From Paludibacter sp. (GTDB taxonomy: Bacteria; Bacteroidota; Bacteroidia; Bacteroidales; Paludibacteraceae): DNA of 64,000 nt. Positions 33,018 to 41,980 of the stretch are shown in pieces. The notes beneath the pieces are model-generated. The model searched no databases. It saw nothing but the letters and a program-made list of their open reading frames with translations, and was not told where the DNA came from. The stretch covers positions 283,813 to 347,812 of the forward strand of contig JAFLKK010000007.1 in assembly GCA_019163375.1 (NCBI GenBank), read 5' to 3'. Each line of letters begins with the position of its first letter. Positions within the stretch are counted from its first letter, which is position 1. A program made the position numbers and the translations under genes.

Positions 33018-33197
33018 TCAGTGTATATCTATTAAGTAAGTATGCTGTATCGGTTCCACGGAAGCAGCATTAACAGTAATTGTTTTCTCTGCAGCATTTT
33101 TGCACGAATGCTTGACAGAGGTCTGGGTATATACAAACGGTGTGAAAATAACCAGGGTAAATAGAATATTCAGAGTATTTACGATTATTGCTTTCAT
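33018..33197 (-). CDS. Short exported peptide, hypothetical
   Basis: A frame from ATG at 33197 gives 59 residues: a signal peptide (IIVNTLNILFTLVIFTPFVYTQ) and a mature part of about 36 residues with one Cys (VKHSCKNAAEKTIT). A longer frame to 33260 adds 21 residues that hold an alternative hydrophobic stretch. I see no known family and no clear promoter. It is an isolated reading frame in a gene-poor gap, so it could be spurious; the well-formed signal sequence is the only support. Confidence 0.35.
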   Translation of the reverse strand: MKAIIVNTLNILFTLVIFTPFVYTQTSVKHSCKNAAEKTITVNAASVEPIQHTYLIDIH

Positions 33198-34127
33198 AAG
33201 AGTACATCGAGTAAATATAACGGCTGCTATTCCCATTTGAAACAACCAGTATGCAAACATACAAATAAATTTATATTATGTTGATATATAGCACTGTGTA
33301 GTGTTGATATTGACGTTTGTAGCAATTATTTCAGTAGAAAAACAGGTGTCCGAATTTCTACTAGTGAGGTTTATTTTTGGAGTATTGACCATTCAGATGC
33401 CATCAGAACGATGAACCAATGTGAAAATGGACATATACACTTATCCTTAAAGTTTGTATCTAGTAATTAATGGGTTGGTAGCTGAAAATTTGTATATGCG
33501 CATTGGAACATATGCTACATAGAAATGCGAATCTGTACTGCCAATATTGAACATTTTGAAATGAAACTGTTATTTACAGTCTGTTTTATGCCGAAACAAA
33601 TAACATTCATTAATAATAAATAACAATTAATGTGGATTGCATGAGCAACACTGTACAAACATTAACTTTAAAACATCCGGCAAATTCGTTTTACTGCCGG
33701 TTTATAAGTTAATCTACACCGGGCGAGCGCTTCGCTGATATAAGTATTGATATTGATGAGAGTTAATGATAAAACAGAGTATGACATCTAAAATGACTCA
33801 CTGGAACGACCATCTCCTTCGAAAAATAGAATGGCAACCAGCAAGCAAAATCTAAAAAAAACATGTATAGCTCTTGTAATTCTACAACGAAATCCATCCG
33901 TTCGGACAAAGATGTCGGCTAGAAAACCAGAAAATGGAGTATTAAATTTTTAGACATCTCCACTTCATCAGATGACGGAGTCTTCTTTCTCCATGAAGAG
34001 AAAGGGAAAGTGGAACTGTTTATCGGAGGGTAGGCAGTAGTGATACTGGGTGGTAAAACGGAATAAGATCGGGTCAATACCCATTTCCTGATACATTCCC
34101 GGATAATTTCGCTGCATTTCTATCAAC
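33198..34127. other. Gene-poor gap of about 930 bases
   Basis: Apart from a weak 60-codon frame (33968-34150), no gene is supported. A small terminator-like hairpin (CCGGCA at 33677-33682 with TGCCGG at 33695-33700) and AGATGTC/GACATCT arms (from about 33909 to 33955) suggest remains of earlier genes or elements, but I recognise no transposase. Confidence 0.35.
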
Positions 34128-34150
34128 GTATTTGCAAGATTTAATTCCAC
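33968..34150 (-). pseudogene. Possible gene remnant, 60 codons
   Basis: A GTG-initiated frame encodes 60 residues of ordinary composition (for example NYPGMYQEMGIDP and QFHFPFLFMEKED), unlike most spurious frames. It starts inside the loop of a 15-bp inverted repeat. It has no family I recognise and no ribosome-binding site worth noting. It may be the end of a decayed gene or chance. Confidence 0.2.
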
Positions 34151-34174
34151 AAATGAACAAAATCTTGCAAATAC
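34128..34174. repeat. 15-bp perfect inverted repeat beyond sppA
   Basis: GTATTTGCAAGATTT (34128-34142) and its exact complement (34160-34174) surround a 17-base loop, starting 12 bases beyond the sppA stop. There is no T-run on either side, so it is not a classic terminator; it could be an mRNA-stabilising 3' hairpin or the trace of an element. Confidence 0.55.
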
Positions 34175-34185
34175 CTAAGATATAA

Positions 34186-35949
34186 CTATTGAATATTCAA
34201 ATCATAGGGTAATCGAGCCTGAATACCATTTATTTTGTCCAGATTTCGAACTTGTTTGAATAGTTTATATTGCTCACCTAACTGAGCTTTCAAAAAGCGG
34301 GCTTCTACATCGTCACCGAAACTTTTCATGAATTTAGATTCGAATGTTTCTTTCTTGGGGTATTCGCTAACATTATAAGTTTTCAGCTTTGCTTTTGCTA
34401 CAGCCAATGCAATCGCGTCGTTCAATCCGCCAATTTTATCCACTAATCCATTCTTGATAGCATCTTCTCCGGTCCATACGCGACCTTCGGCGATGGCTTT
34501 GATCTGTTCGGTTTTCATTTTGCGTCCATCGGCACAACGTTTCACAAATAGCTCATAACCACGATTCACGTAGTTTTGCATCAAATCATGTTCTTCGGGT
34601 GTAAACTTCCGATTTACAGTTATCGCATCACTCATCTTATTGGTTTTAACACCGTCGTAGGTCAAACCGAGCTTTTCATTTAAGCCGCTAATATTCGGAA
34701 TAACTCCAAAAATCCCGATAGAACCTGTAATAGTATTTGGCTGAGCCACAATGTTGTCTGCCATACATGATATATAATATCCGCCCGAAGCAGCATAATC
34801 ACCCATAGAGACAATCAATGTTTTTTTCGCTTTCAGAATATTCAGAGCATGCCATATCTGTTCTGATGCATAAGCACTTCCACCCGGGGAACTCACGCGC
34901 AAAACCACCGCTTTAACGGCAGAATCCTTTGCTACCTCGTTTATGGTTTTTACCAAATCTCTTGCCACTATACCTTCACCATCAGCATCTGTTATTTCGC
35001 CAACAGCATAGATTACAGCTACTTTATTTTTGTCGTACTTGCTGGTATCGGGCAATTTAGTCATTGCCGAATGCTTTACAAAAGTTACGTCCTTATCTTT
35101 CTCCAACCCTTTTACAAAGGTTTTAAGAATACTATCTGCTTCGTTAGTATATGCCAATCCATCAACCAATCCATATTGTTTGGCCTTTTCGGTAGGCTGA
35201 AACATCAACATTTCGTCGGCATAAGCATTCAATTTTTCTACTGAAATTTTGCGGGCTGCCGATACCTCTGTGAGGAATGTTTTCCAAATCGATCCCATAT
35301 AAACAGTAACCTGCTCGCGATTGGCATCGCTCATTTTTGTAGTGATCAACGGCTCAACGGCAGATTTGTAAGTTCCTACTTTTACAATTTGCATTTCAAT
35401 TCCCAATTTATCCAGCGTGTTTTTGAAAAACATAGTCTGTGCCGAAAGCCCTTTTAGCTCCAACATACCTTGTGGATTAATCAATATCTTATTTGCCACC
35501 GATACCAGGTAGTAATCCTTTTGCGAATAATTATCGGCATAAGCTACAATAAATTTTCCTGCTTTTTTAAAATCAAGCAACGCATTTCTAATTTCTTTAA
35601 ATGATGCAAAACCTCCTGAAAGAGAACCTCCATTGAGGTAGATACCTACAATATTTGCATCGTTTTTTGCTTTTTCAATATTGGACAACAGATCGTCAAG
35701 TCCCATTGTTTTTTCGGATGTTGTCCCCATTGCCTCTGCTAATGCTGCCGAAAACGGATCATCTTCCGAGCGGTCGATCAGGTTTCCTTCCAATTTTATT
35801 TCGTAAACCGAATTGGGTTTAAGTTCCGTTACCGATTCTTTTGAACCTGCTACAGCGCCAACTATCCCAAACAGGATTAAAATGCCTAATAATGTTGTAA
35901 TTATAATGCCAACAATGGTGGCAAGTGTAAATTTCAAAAACTGTTTCAT
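34186..35949 (-). CDS. sppA: Signal peptide peptidase SppA, 67K type
   Basis: This membrane-bound serine protease clears cleaved signal peptides. The 587-residue product has the double-domain 67K layout. An N-terminal membrane helix (about 8-33) is followed by an N-domain with the general-base Lys195 in GTYKSAVEP and a C-domain with the nucleophile Ser388 in DYAASGGYYISC. The lead VSSPGGSAYASEQIW and ANTITGSIGIFGV are also typical. It stands alone; cydB ends 213 bases upstream behind a terminator. The catalytic Lys/Ser pair is intact, so the enzyme should be active. Confidence 0.95.
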   Translation of the reverse strand: MKQFLKFTLATIVGIIITTLLGILILFGIVGAVAGSKESVTELKPNSVYEIKLEGNLIDRSEDDPFSAALAEAMGTTSEKTMGLDDLLSNIEKAKNDANIVGIYLNGGSLSGGFASFKEIRNALLDFKKAGKFIVAYADNYSQKDYYLVSVANKILINPQGMLELKGLSAQTMFFKNTLDKLGIEMQIVKVGTYKSAVEPLITTKMSDANREQVTVYMGSIWKTFLTEVSAARKISVEKLNAYADEMLMFQPTEKAKQYGLVDGLAYTNEADSILKTFVKGLEKDKDVTFVKHSAMTKLPDTSKYDKNKVAVIYAVGEITDADGEGIVARDLVKTINEVAKDSAVKAVVLRVSSPGGSAYASEQIWHALNILKAKKTLIVSMGDYAASGGYYISCMADNIVAQPNTITGSIGIFGVIPNISGLNEKLGLTYDGVKTNKMSDAITVNRKFTPEEHDLMQNYVNRGYELFVKRCADGRKMKTEQIKAIAEGRVWTGEDAIKNGLVDKIGGLNDAIALAVAKAKLKTYNVSEYPKKETFESKFMKSFGDDVEARFLKAQLGEQYKLFKQVRNLDKINGIQARLPYDLNIQ

Positions 35950-36062
35950 AAAAGTTTGTATGAAGGTTATTTATAAATTGATAAATATCTTGCAAAGGAA
36001 AACATTATTTTTCGATTAACGAAATTATACCACCCATCTGCACTAAAAATTATTTACTTTGA

Positions 36063-36117
36063 ATACCAAAAAGAACAAAGACTGCAACTCTGATGAGCTA
36101 CAGCCTTTGTTTTGGTA
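36063..36117. terminator. Strong terminator after cydB
   Basis: TACCAAAA plus AACAAAGACTGCAACTC pairs, with a few G-U pairs and one small bulge, with GAGCTACAGCCTTTGTT plus TTGGTA. The stem is about 22 bp with a 4-base loop. It lies 46 bases beyond the cydB stop. Confidence 0.75.
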
Positions 36118-36162
36118 TGGCTAACTATATACTAACGAGTTTATAGTTAATTCCAGGCCGGC

Positions 36163-37308
36163 TTAATAAGCATGGCTATCATTGTTTACGTCATCAATAT
36201 CGGTTCTGTTTTTTTCCATTGCTCTCCATGCGTAAAAGATATACGCAAGAACAAACGGAATAGCTATTGAAACGATGGACATTGCTTTTAGCGTAAATAA
36301 GCTGGAGGATGCGTTGGAAATAGTTAGTGAGCTTTGCAGATTAATGGAAGGATAGAACGATGTGTTGTTATATCCCACTATCAAAAATAAACAGCAAACG
36401 GTAATAATCGTGCCAATGCCTGAGAACCAGATACCGCTTTTGAATTTTTCGCTGAGTAAGCTTCTGCCAATTCCGTACAAAACACCCACTACCCCAAGCA
36501 ATAAAAATACAAGTATAACCGGCATTTCGATAAGATTAGTAAAGTATTTGTATTTTTCCATAGCCACAACACCTGTTGTAGCATTTACGGCAAATCCTTC
36601 CGATAAAAGCGTCCAGATAACAAAGGTCAGGAAAAATACAAGAAATGGCAATGTGTTTATCAATAAATACTTTCTTGAACGTTTTTCCAATACTGGGTTG
36701 TTTAGTCTGTTGATAAAAAACAGCGAAGCTTGTGCACGCGATAAAAAGAAAACAGCAAATCCCAAGGTTAGATTACGTATACTTAGCAACGCTTCCAGAC
36801 CGTGCCATGGATTTTGCCACTGACTGATAACAGGCGTCAGTTGCTCAGTGATATTTGCTTTGTTCACTATAAAATCAGAACCTGTAAAGAAGGTGGCAAT
36901 GGCAACACCAATAAGAAATGTACCCAGCAAACCGTTAGCAAACAAGAATGCACGATAAGTATTAATGCCAAAAACATTTCCCGGCTTTGATTGAAATTCG
37001 TACGATACAGCCTGAAGCGTGAAGCAAAACAAAATTGCCATCCACACCCAATACGCACCACCAAAACTAGTGGAGTAAAATAGTGGGAAGGATGCAAAAA
37101 AAGCGCCCCCAAAGGTAACCAATGTGGTGAAGGTAAATTCCCACTTGCGACCAAGTACGTTTACCAACAGTTTTCGCTCATCTTCTGTTTTCGACAAAGA
37201 GAAAAGCATCGATTGTCCACCCTGAACAAATAGTAGAAAAGCAAGAATTCCGCCTAAAAGTGATATAATAAACCACCAGTAATGTTGCAAAAATGAATAT
37301 GTTATCAT
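36163..37308 (-). CDS. cydB: Cytochrome bd ubiquinol oxidase subunit II
   Basis: This is the second membrane subunit of the high-affinity terminal oxidase that reduces oxygen at low concentrations. The 381-residue protein is almost wholly hydrophobic, with eight or nine helices, beginning with LQHYWWFIISLLGGILAFLLFVQGGQS, the family-typical first helix with its Gln-Gly-Gly. It lies 113 bases after cydA on the same strand, in the order DUF4492-cydA-cydB usual for Bacteroidota. No small CydX-like frame follows it. The oxidase lets an otherwise anaerobic cell remove or use traces of oxygen; that ecological point is inference. Confidence 0.94.
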   Translation of the reverse strand: MITYSFLQHYWWFIISLLGGILAFLLFVQGGQSMLFSLSKTEDERKLLVNVLGRKWEFTFTTLVTFGGAFFASFPLFYSTSFGGAYWVWMAILFCFTLQAVSYEFQSKPGNVFGINTYRAFLFANGLLGTFLIGVAIATFFTGSDFIVNKANITEQLTPVISQWQNPWHGLEALLSIRNLTLGFAVFFLSRAQASLFFINRLNNPVLEKRSRKYLLINTLPFLVFFLTFVIWTLLSEGFAVNATTGVVAMEKYKYFTNLIEMPVILVFLLLGVVGVLYGIGRSLLSEKFKSGIWFSGIGTIITVCCLFLIVGYNNTSFYPSINLQSSLTISNASSSLFTLKAMSIVSIAIPFVLAYIFYAWRAMEKNRTDIDDVNNDSHAY

Positions 37309-37421
37309 ATAAATTAGTATTAAATTATAGAATGTGGAAATTCAAAAATGAATAATTCGAAATATCTCCGCATCAATGGGAGGAAGTATTTTTCAGATTA
37401 TCTCATTTTCAAATTATTTTT

Positions 37422-38969
37422 TTAATGATCTGCTTCTGGACCTTTTTTAATTTGGTTGAGCATTATTCTTATTTCGGCTACTAGTAGCGCAGTAAAAAGA
37501 ATCAGGAAAAGAAAGAAGGTTATTTGCACCGACTGTGATGAGATGCCTGAGATAGCTGCCTGAACGGGAAGCACATCCTGTATAGCCCATGGTTGTCGTC
37601 CCACTTCGGCTACCGCCCACCCTAACTCGCCGGCTACGTAACCCAATGGAATGCTCCACAAAGCAGCTTTCAAAAGCCATTTCGTTTTCTCTATTTCCTG
37701 ACGGTACGTGTAGAATAAAAGTAGCGAGAAAAGCGCTATGAAATACATACCCAACATCACCATTACGTGGAATGAGTAGAAAACAGTTGGTACACTAGGT
37801 ATGATATCTTCAGCCTTATCCAGATAACTATAGCCAAAATAAGGGAAATTAGTTTTTAACTGTGCTTTATGAATCGCTGCCGCAGCAGTATCTTTTGCCG
37901 TAATTGCTTTTTGATAATCGGCGAGCGATTGTCTGGCAGCTTTACCCATGGTTTGCTTTTCGGTAAACGAAAGTGCTTTTCCGCTGGATGTTTCGTATCC
38001 TCCGTCAATAACGTCTTTAATACCAGGAACAAATGCATTTATATCCCTGTAGCCCAACATTGAGAGCATGTAAGGAATTTCCACTTTGAATTTATAAGGA
38101 TTTATCGAGTCATTGTACGATTTTTTATCATTATTCAGAACACCAAATGCAACTAAACCTGCCCCTTTTTTCCCCTCGTACAAGCCTTCCATAGCAGCCA
38201 GTTTCATCGGCTGATGCTGAGTTACATTGTAAGCCGATCCATCGCCGGTGAAAGCCACAAGCAAAGAAGATACGACCCCAAAAATGGCTCCGACCAACAT
38301 ACTCTTAAGTGCAAAATCGACCTGACGCTTTTTCAACAAAAACCATGCACTAACACCCACCACAAACAGTGATCCCATGACCCAACCCGAAATGACGGTG
38401 TGAAGAAATTTGTTGATGGCCATTGGAGAGAAGAGAATGCTCCAGAAATCAATCATTTCATTGCGCACGGTGTCGGGGTTAAACTCCATCCCTACCGGAA
38501 ATTGCATCCAGGCATTGGCTACCAATATCCACAGTGCCGACAAAGTAGCACCAATAACAGTTAACCATGTGGAAGCGAGGTGAAATTTCTTGCTCACTTT
38601 GTTCCAACCAAAAAACATGATGGAAATAAATGTTGCTTCCATGAAAAAAGCAAAAATACCTTCGATGGCGAGAGGAGCCCCGAAAATATCACCTACAAAC
38701 CAGCTGTAATTGGACCAGTTAGTTCCAAACTCAAACTCCAGAATAATTCCGGTTGCTACACCAATGGCAAAGTTTACGCCAAAGAGCGTCATCCAAAACT
38801 TTGTGATTTTTTTCCATTCTTCGTTGCCGGTTCTCAAATACAAGGTCTCCATAATTGCCATTATTACGCCTAAACCCAAGGTAAGTGGCACAAAAAGCCA
38901 ATGGTACATGGCGGTCATCGCAAACTGTGCTCGCGACCAATTCACCAAAGATGCGTCCAATAAGTCCAT
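37422..38969 (-). CDS. cydA: Cytochrome bd ubiquinol oxidase subunit I
   Basis: This is the haem-bearing and quinol-oxidising subunit. The 515-residue protein begins LVNWSRAQFAMTAMYHWLFVPLTLGLG, with the first axial His at residue 23. It then shows HTVISGWVMGS, another haem-ligand helix, and VFYSFHVMVMLGMY near residue 390. The signature GRQPWAIQDVLP is present near residue 440. The quinol-binding loop (about 240-370) contains the conserved Lys/Glu stretch KVEIPYMLSMLGY. A promoter upstream of DUF4492 probably drives the whole set; 114 bases separate DUF4492 and cydA. Confidence 0.96.
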   Translation of the reverse strand: MDLLDASLVNWSRAQFAMTAMYHWLFVPLTLGLGVIMAIMETLYLRTGNEEWKKITKFWMTLFGVNFAIGVATGIILEFEFGTNWSNYSWFVGDIFGAPLAIEGIFAFFMEATFISIMFFGWNKVSKKFHLASTWLTVIGATLSALWILVANAWMQFPVGMEFNPDTVRNEMIDFWSILFSPMAINKFLHTVISGWVMGSLFVVGVSAWFLLKKRQVDFALKSMLVGAIFGVVSSLLVAFTGDGSAYNVTQHQPMKLAAMEGLYEGKKGAGLVAFGVLNNDKKSYNDSINPYKFKVEIPYMLSMLGYRDINAFVPGIKDVIDGGYETSSGKALSFTEKQTMGKAARQSLADYQKAITAKDTAAAAIHKAQLKTNFPYFGYSYLDKAEDIIPSVPTVFYSFHVMVMLGMYFIALFSLLLFYTYRQEIEKTKWLLKAALWSIPLGYVAGELGWAVAEVGRQPWAIQDVLPVQAAISGISSQSVQITFFLFLILFTALLVAEIRIMLNQIKKGPEADH

Positions 38970-39083
38970 AATTTTTTAGTGTTTAATAAGTACTTGAAAA
39001 ATGATTAATTGTGCAATTTTATTTTTGTAAATAGAATTTCAGTTGGATTTTATTTCGACATCAGCACATTATCTGCGCGATTA

Positions 39084-39302
39084 TTATTGTTGTAGGAGTT
39101 GTTCTCGGACGTGGTTAGCCTTACTTTTATCATCGCGAAAATTGGTATTCAAATAATTGGGGAAAAAGAAAATTTTCAATACGATAAACATAATAAAGAG
39201 TTTGATAAGTACTATTAGCCAAAGTGTTTTACCTACCGTCATGCTCTTAAATCCATCGCGATAAAATGTATAAAATTTATTTAGAAACTCGGGCGTTCTC
39301 AT
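39084..39302 (-). CDS. DUF4492 small membrane protein of the cyd operon
   Basis: This 72-residue protein has one membrane helix (TLWLIVLIKLFIMFIVLKIFFF) between a basic N-terminus (FLNKFYTFYRDGFKSMTVGK) and a charged tail. The FY-x-F-Y-x-D-G-F-x-x-M pattern is typical of DUF4492, which in Bacteroidota is found directly upstream of cydA. It is a good candidate for an accessory or assembly subunit of the bd oxidase, in the place where other bacteria have CydX-like peptides, but no experiment in my knowledge settles this. The start at 39302 lies 40 bases from a -7 element. Confidence 0.8.
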   Translation of the reverse strand: MRTPEFLNKFYTFYRDGFKSMTVGKTLWLIVLIKLFIMFIVLKIFFFPNYLNTNFRDDKSKANHVREQLLQQ

Positions 39303-39341
39303 TTTGGGTCGAGATATAGATTACAAATTGTAATAGCATCA

Positions 39342-39374
39342 CAAAAATAACAATAAAAGTGGAATAGTTACAAT
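39342..39374 (-). promoter_or_regulatory. Candidate promoter of the DUF4492-cydAB operon
   Basis: On the minus strand, ATTG (39374-39371), a 21-base spacer and TATTTTTG (39349-39342). The -33 element differs from TTTG by one base. Confidence 0.5.
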
Positions 39375-39465
39375 TTTGAAGAGGTTTAATTGAAAAAAAA
39401 GTAAGATAAGTGAAATTTCGTACCTGCAAATATAGTTTATTTTTGATAATATGACATATTTATTC

Positions 39466-39506
39466 AAAAAAAAGCGTCGAAAGAGTTGTACTTTCGACGC
39501 TTTTTT
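39466..39506 (-). terminator. Intrinsic terminator after recQ
   Basis: AAAAAAAGCGTCGAAAG pairs perfectly with CTTTCGACGCTTTTTT around a short loop (stem about 16 bp), 21 bases beyond the recQ stop. T-runs on both strands. Confidence 0.85.
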
Positions 39507-39526
39507 AATTGATATTTGTATTCTGA

Positions 39527-41713
39527 TTAATTTCCAATCTCAGACAGGAACTTGATTCTGACCAGCCTTACTTCGGTTTCGCTGTAATCATTTTCACCAA
39601 GTTCATCCAGCGCAGGCTCAATCTTATCAGTTTCGGCAGTGCTGAAATAGTCAAAAATTTCATCTACGTGATCACTATCCATAACTTCTTCGAGGAAATA
39701 ATCGATATTTATTTTAGTTCCCGAATAAACAATTGCTTCTATCTCGTCCAATAATTCGCCAATGTCCAATCCTTTTGAAAGAGCGATGTCGTCGAGCGCA
39801 ATTTTTCTATCTATAGACTGAATGATAGACACTTTTAGTTTCGATTTATTAGCCACCGTACGCACGCGCAAATCTTCAGGGCGAATGATTTCGTTTTCTC
39901 TAACGTGTTCTTTAATCAGTTTCAAAAACTCGTCGCCATAGCGCTTAGCTTTACCTGCACCTACACCGGGTATATTCTGAAGTTCTTCGAGCGTAATAGG
40001 GTAGCTGGTAGCCATTGCCTCGAGCGATGGATCCTGAAAGATAACAAAAGGCGGAACCTCAAGTTTCTTCGACATCTTTTTGCGTAAATCTTTCAGAATT
40101 GAGAACAGGACATCATCTGCCGCACAAGTTCCACCTGAGCTTTTTACCGCAGCTTCCTCTTCCTCTTCTTCAAACTCTTTATCTTTTACTACCGGAAATG
40201 GTTCAGGTTTTTTCAAATAAGCTTTACCTCTGGCTGTAACCTTTAGCAGTCCGTAATTTTCAATATCTTTCGAAACAAAACAAGCAATCATAGCCTGACG
40301 AATCACCGCATGCAACAAGCTTTCATCTTCATCCGAAGCGGCTGCGAAGTTTTCCAGTTCATCGTGTTGATATGATTTTATATCCGATGTTTCATTCCCT
40401 TTTAAAATGTCTACTATGTGTTCTGCTTTGAATTTCTCTTTTACTTGTAAAATAGTTTCTAACGCCAGTGTTAGTAGTTCTTGTCCTTCAATAAATTTTC
40501 GTGGTTTCATACAGTTATCACAGCACCCACAGTTTTCTTCCAAATATTCTTCTCCAAAATAATGTAACAACATTTTTCGGCGACAAATAGATGTTTCGGC
40601 GTAGGCTTGCGTTTCCAATAATAATTGATTGCCAATTTCCTGCTCGGCAACGGGTTTGCCTTGCATAAATTTGCGTAACTTATCTAAATCTTTATATGCG
40701 TAAAATGCGATGCACTGACCTTCGCCACCATCACGACCTCCGCGTCCCGTTTCTTGATAATACCCTTCTAAACTTTTTGGCATGTCGTAGTGCAACACAT
40801 AGCGCACATCGGGTTTGTCAATGCCCATCCCGAAAGCAATTGTGGCTACAATCACTTCTACTTTTTCCATTAAGAAACTATCCTGATTCTCGCTCCGTTG
40901 CGCTGAGTCCATACCTGCATGGTAAGGTAGCACCGAAACGCCATTCATTTTCAGGGTTTCCGATAATTCTTCCACCTTTTTGCGACTCAAACAGTAAATA
41001 ATACCAGATTTGCCGGCTTGTGAGCGGATGTATTTAATTATGTCTTTGTCTACATCATTCGTTTTTGGACGAACTTCGTAGTATAAATTTGCGCGATTGA
41101 ACGACGATTTATAAACGGTAGCATTCAGCATGCCAAGGTTTTTCTGTATGTCGTGCTGCACTTTAGGCGTGGCAGTTGCAGTAAGCGCAATAAGTGGCGC
41201 AACGCCTATTTCGTTTATTATCGGGCGAATGCGGCGGTACTCCGGACGGAAATCATGCCCCCACTCCGATATACAGTGCGCTTCATCTACTGCATAAAAC
41301 GAAATTTTTACTTGTTTTAAAAATTCAATATTTTCTTCTTTCGTAAGCGACTCGGGAGCCACATACAGCAATTTTGTTTTACCCGACAAAATATCGCCTT
41401 TCACTAAATCAATGGCTTGCTTCGACAACGAGGAATTGATAAAGTGGGCAATGCCATCTTCTTCGCTAAAGTTGCGCATGGCATCTACCTGATTTTTCAT
41501 TAACGCAATAAGTGGCGAAATGACTATTGCAGTACCTTCCATGACAAGAGATGGTAGCTGATAACACAGCGATTTCCCTCCACCAGTAGGCATTAGCACA
41601 AAAGTGTCATTGCCATCAAGCACATTCTGAATAATCGCTTCCTGGTTTCCTTTGAAAGTATCGAAACCGAAGTTTTTTTTCAACTGCGTGGTTAATGCAG
41701 ATAGTTTGGCCAT
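39527..41713 (-). CDS. recQ: ATP-dependent DNA helicase RecQ
   Basis: This 3'-5' helicase is used in recombination and replication-fork repair. The 728-residue product has the complete RecQ layout. Walker A MPTGGGKSLCYQ has Lys47, and motif II and the aromatic loop read DEAHCISEWGHDFRPEYR near residue 139. The helicase C domain contains ATIAFGMGIDKPDVR, and a zinc site CRRKMLLHYFGEEY ... CGCCDNC lies near 375-400. A winged-helix RQC part follows, then an HRDC domain (about 525-605). An acidic stretch (EFEEEEEEAA) separates RQC and HRDC. A further C-terminal domain of about 100 residues is normal for Bacteroidota RecQ. It stands alone. Confidence 0.96.
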   Translation of the reverse strand: MAKLSALTTQLKKNFGFDTFKGNQEAIIQNVLDGNDTFVLMPTGGGKSLCYQLPSLVMEGTAIVISPLIALMKNQVDAMRNFSEEDGIAHFINSSLSKQAIDLVKGDILSGKTKLLYVAPESLTKEENIEFLKQVKISFYAVDEAHCISEWGHDFRPEYRRIRPIINEIGVAPLIALTATATPKVQHDIQKNLGMLNATVYKSSFNRANLYYEVRPKTNDVDKDIIKYIRSQAGKSGIIYCLSRKKVEELSETLKMNGVSVLPYHAGMDSAQRSENQDSFLMEKVEVIVATIAFGMGIDKPDVRYVLHYDMPKSLEGYYQETGRGGRDGGEGQCIAFYAYKDLDKLRKFMQGKPVAEQEIGNQLLLETQAYAETSICRRKMLLHYFGEEYLEENCGCCDNCMKPRKFIEGQELLTLALETILQVKEKFKAEHIVDILKGNETSDIKSYQHDELENFAAASDEDESLLHAVIRQAMIACFVSKDIENYGLLKVTARGKAYLKKPEPFPVVKDKEFEEEEEEAAVKSSGGTCAADDVLFSILKDLRKKMSKKLEVPPFVIFQDPSLEAMATSYPITLEELQNIPGVGAGKAKRYGDEFLKLIKEHVRENEIIRPEDLRVRTVANKSKLKVSIIQSIDRKIALDDIALSKGLDIGELLDEIEAIVYSGTKINIDYFLEEVMDSDHVDEIFDYFSTAETDKIEPALDELGENDYSETEVRLVRIKFLSEIGN

Positions 41714-41890
41714 ATTAGTGTCTTTTGTAAAAAAAATGAATGCGAAAGTAGTATTTATTGTCGAAAGTAATGCACGGAATGAATTATTTTTTTACTGTTT
41801 ATTGCAAATAATTCTTAATAATATTATCTCGCAGCTAATTCTTCCATAGACAAAATTATAAACAGATTTCAAATATACAACATGTTTTGA

Positions 41891-41935
41891 AAAAAAAAAC
41901 TGGATATTAACCAATCAAGTTGGTCAATATCCAGT
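41891..41935 (-). terminator. Intrinsic terminator after clpX
   Basis: ACTGGATATT pairs with AATATCCAGT and an inner ACCAA pairs with TTGGT, giving a long stem. On the minus strand a run of ten T follows directly. It ends the tig-clpP-clpX transcript. Confidence 0.9.
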
Positions 41936-41980
41936 CGTCTTATTTTATATTGTTGATATTCAATAATTAAGAATACTTAT

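Noticed and set aside
32841-33035. Forward 64-codon open frame
   Set aside because: No family resemblance or plausible signals; it runs across a palindromic non-coding stretch.
33198-34127. Insertion-sequence remnant in the gene-poor gap
   Set aside because: I recognise no transposase fragment and no paired terminal repeats with target duplication; left as an unexplained gap.
34128-34174. Intrinsic terminator of sppA
   Set aside because: The hairpin is perfect, but no T-run follows on either strand, so I list it as a repeat instead.
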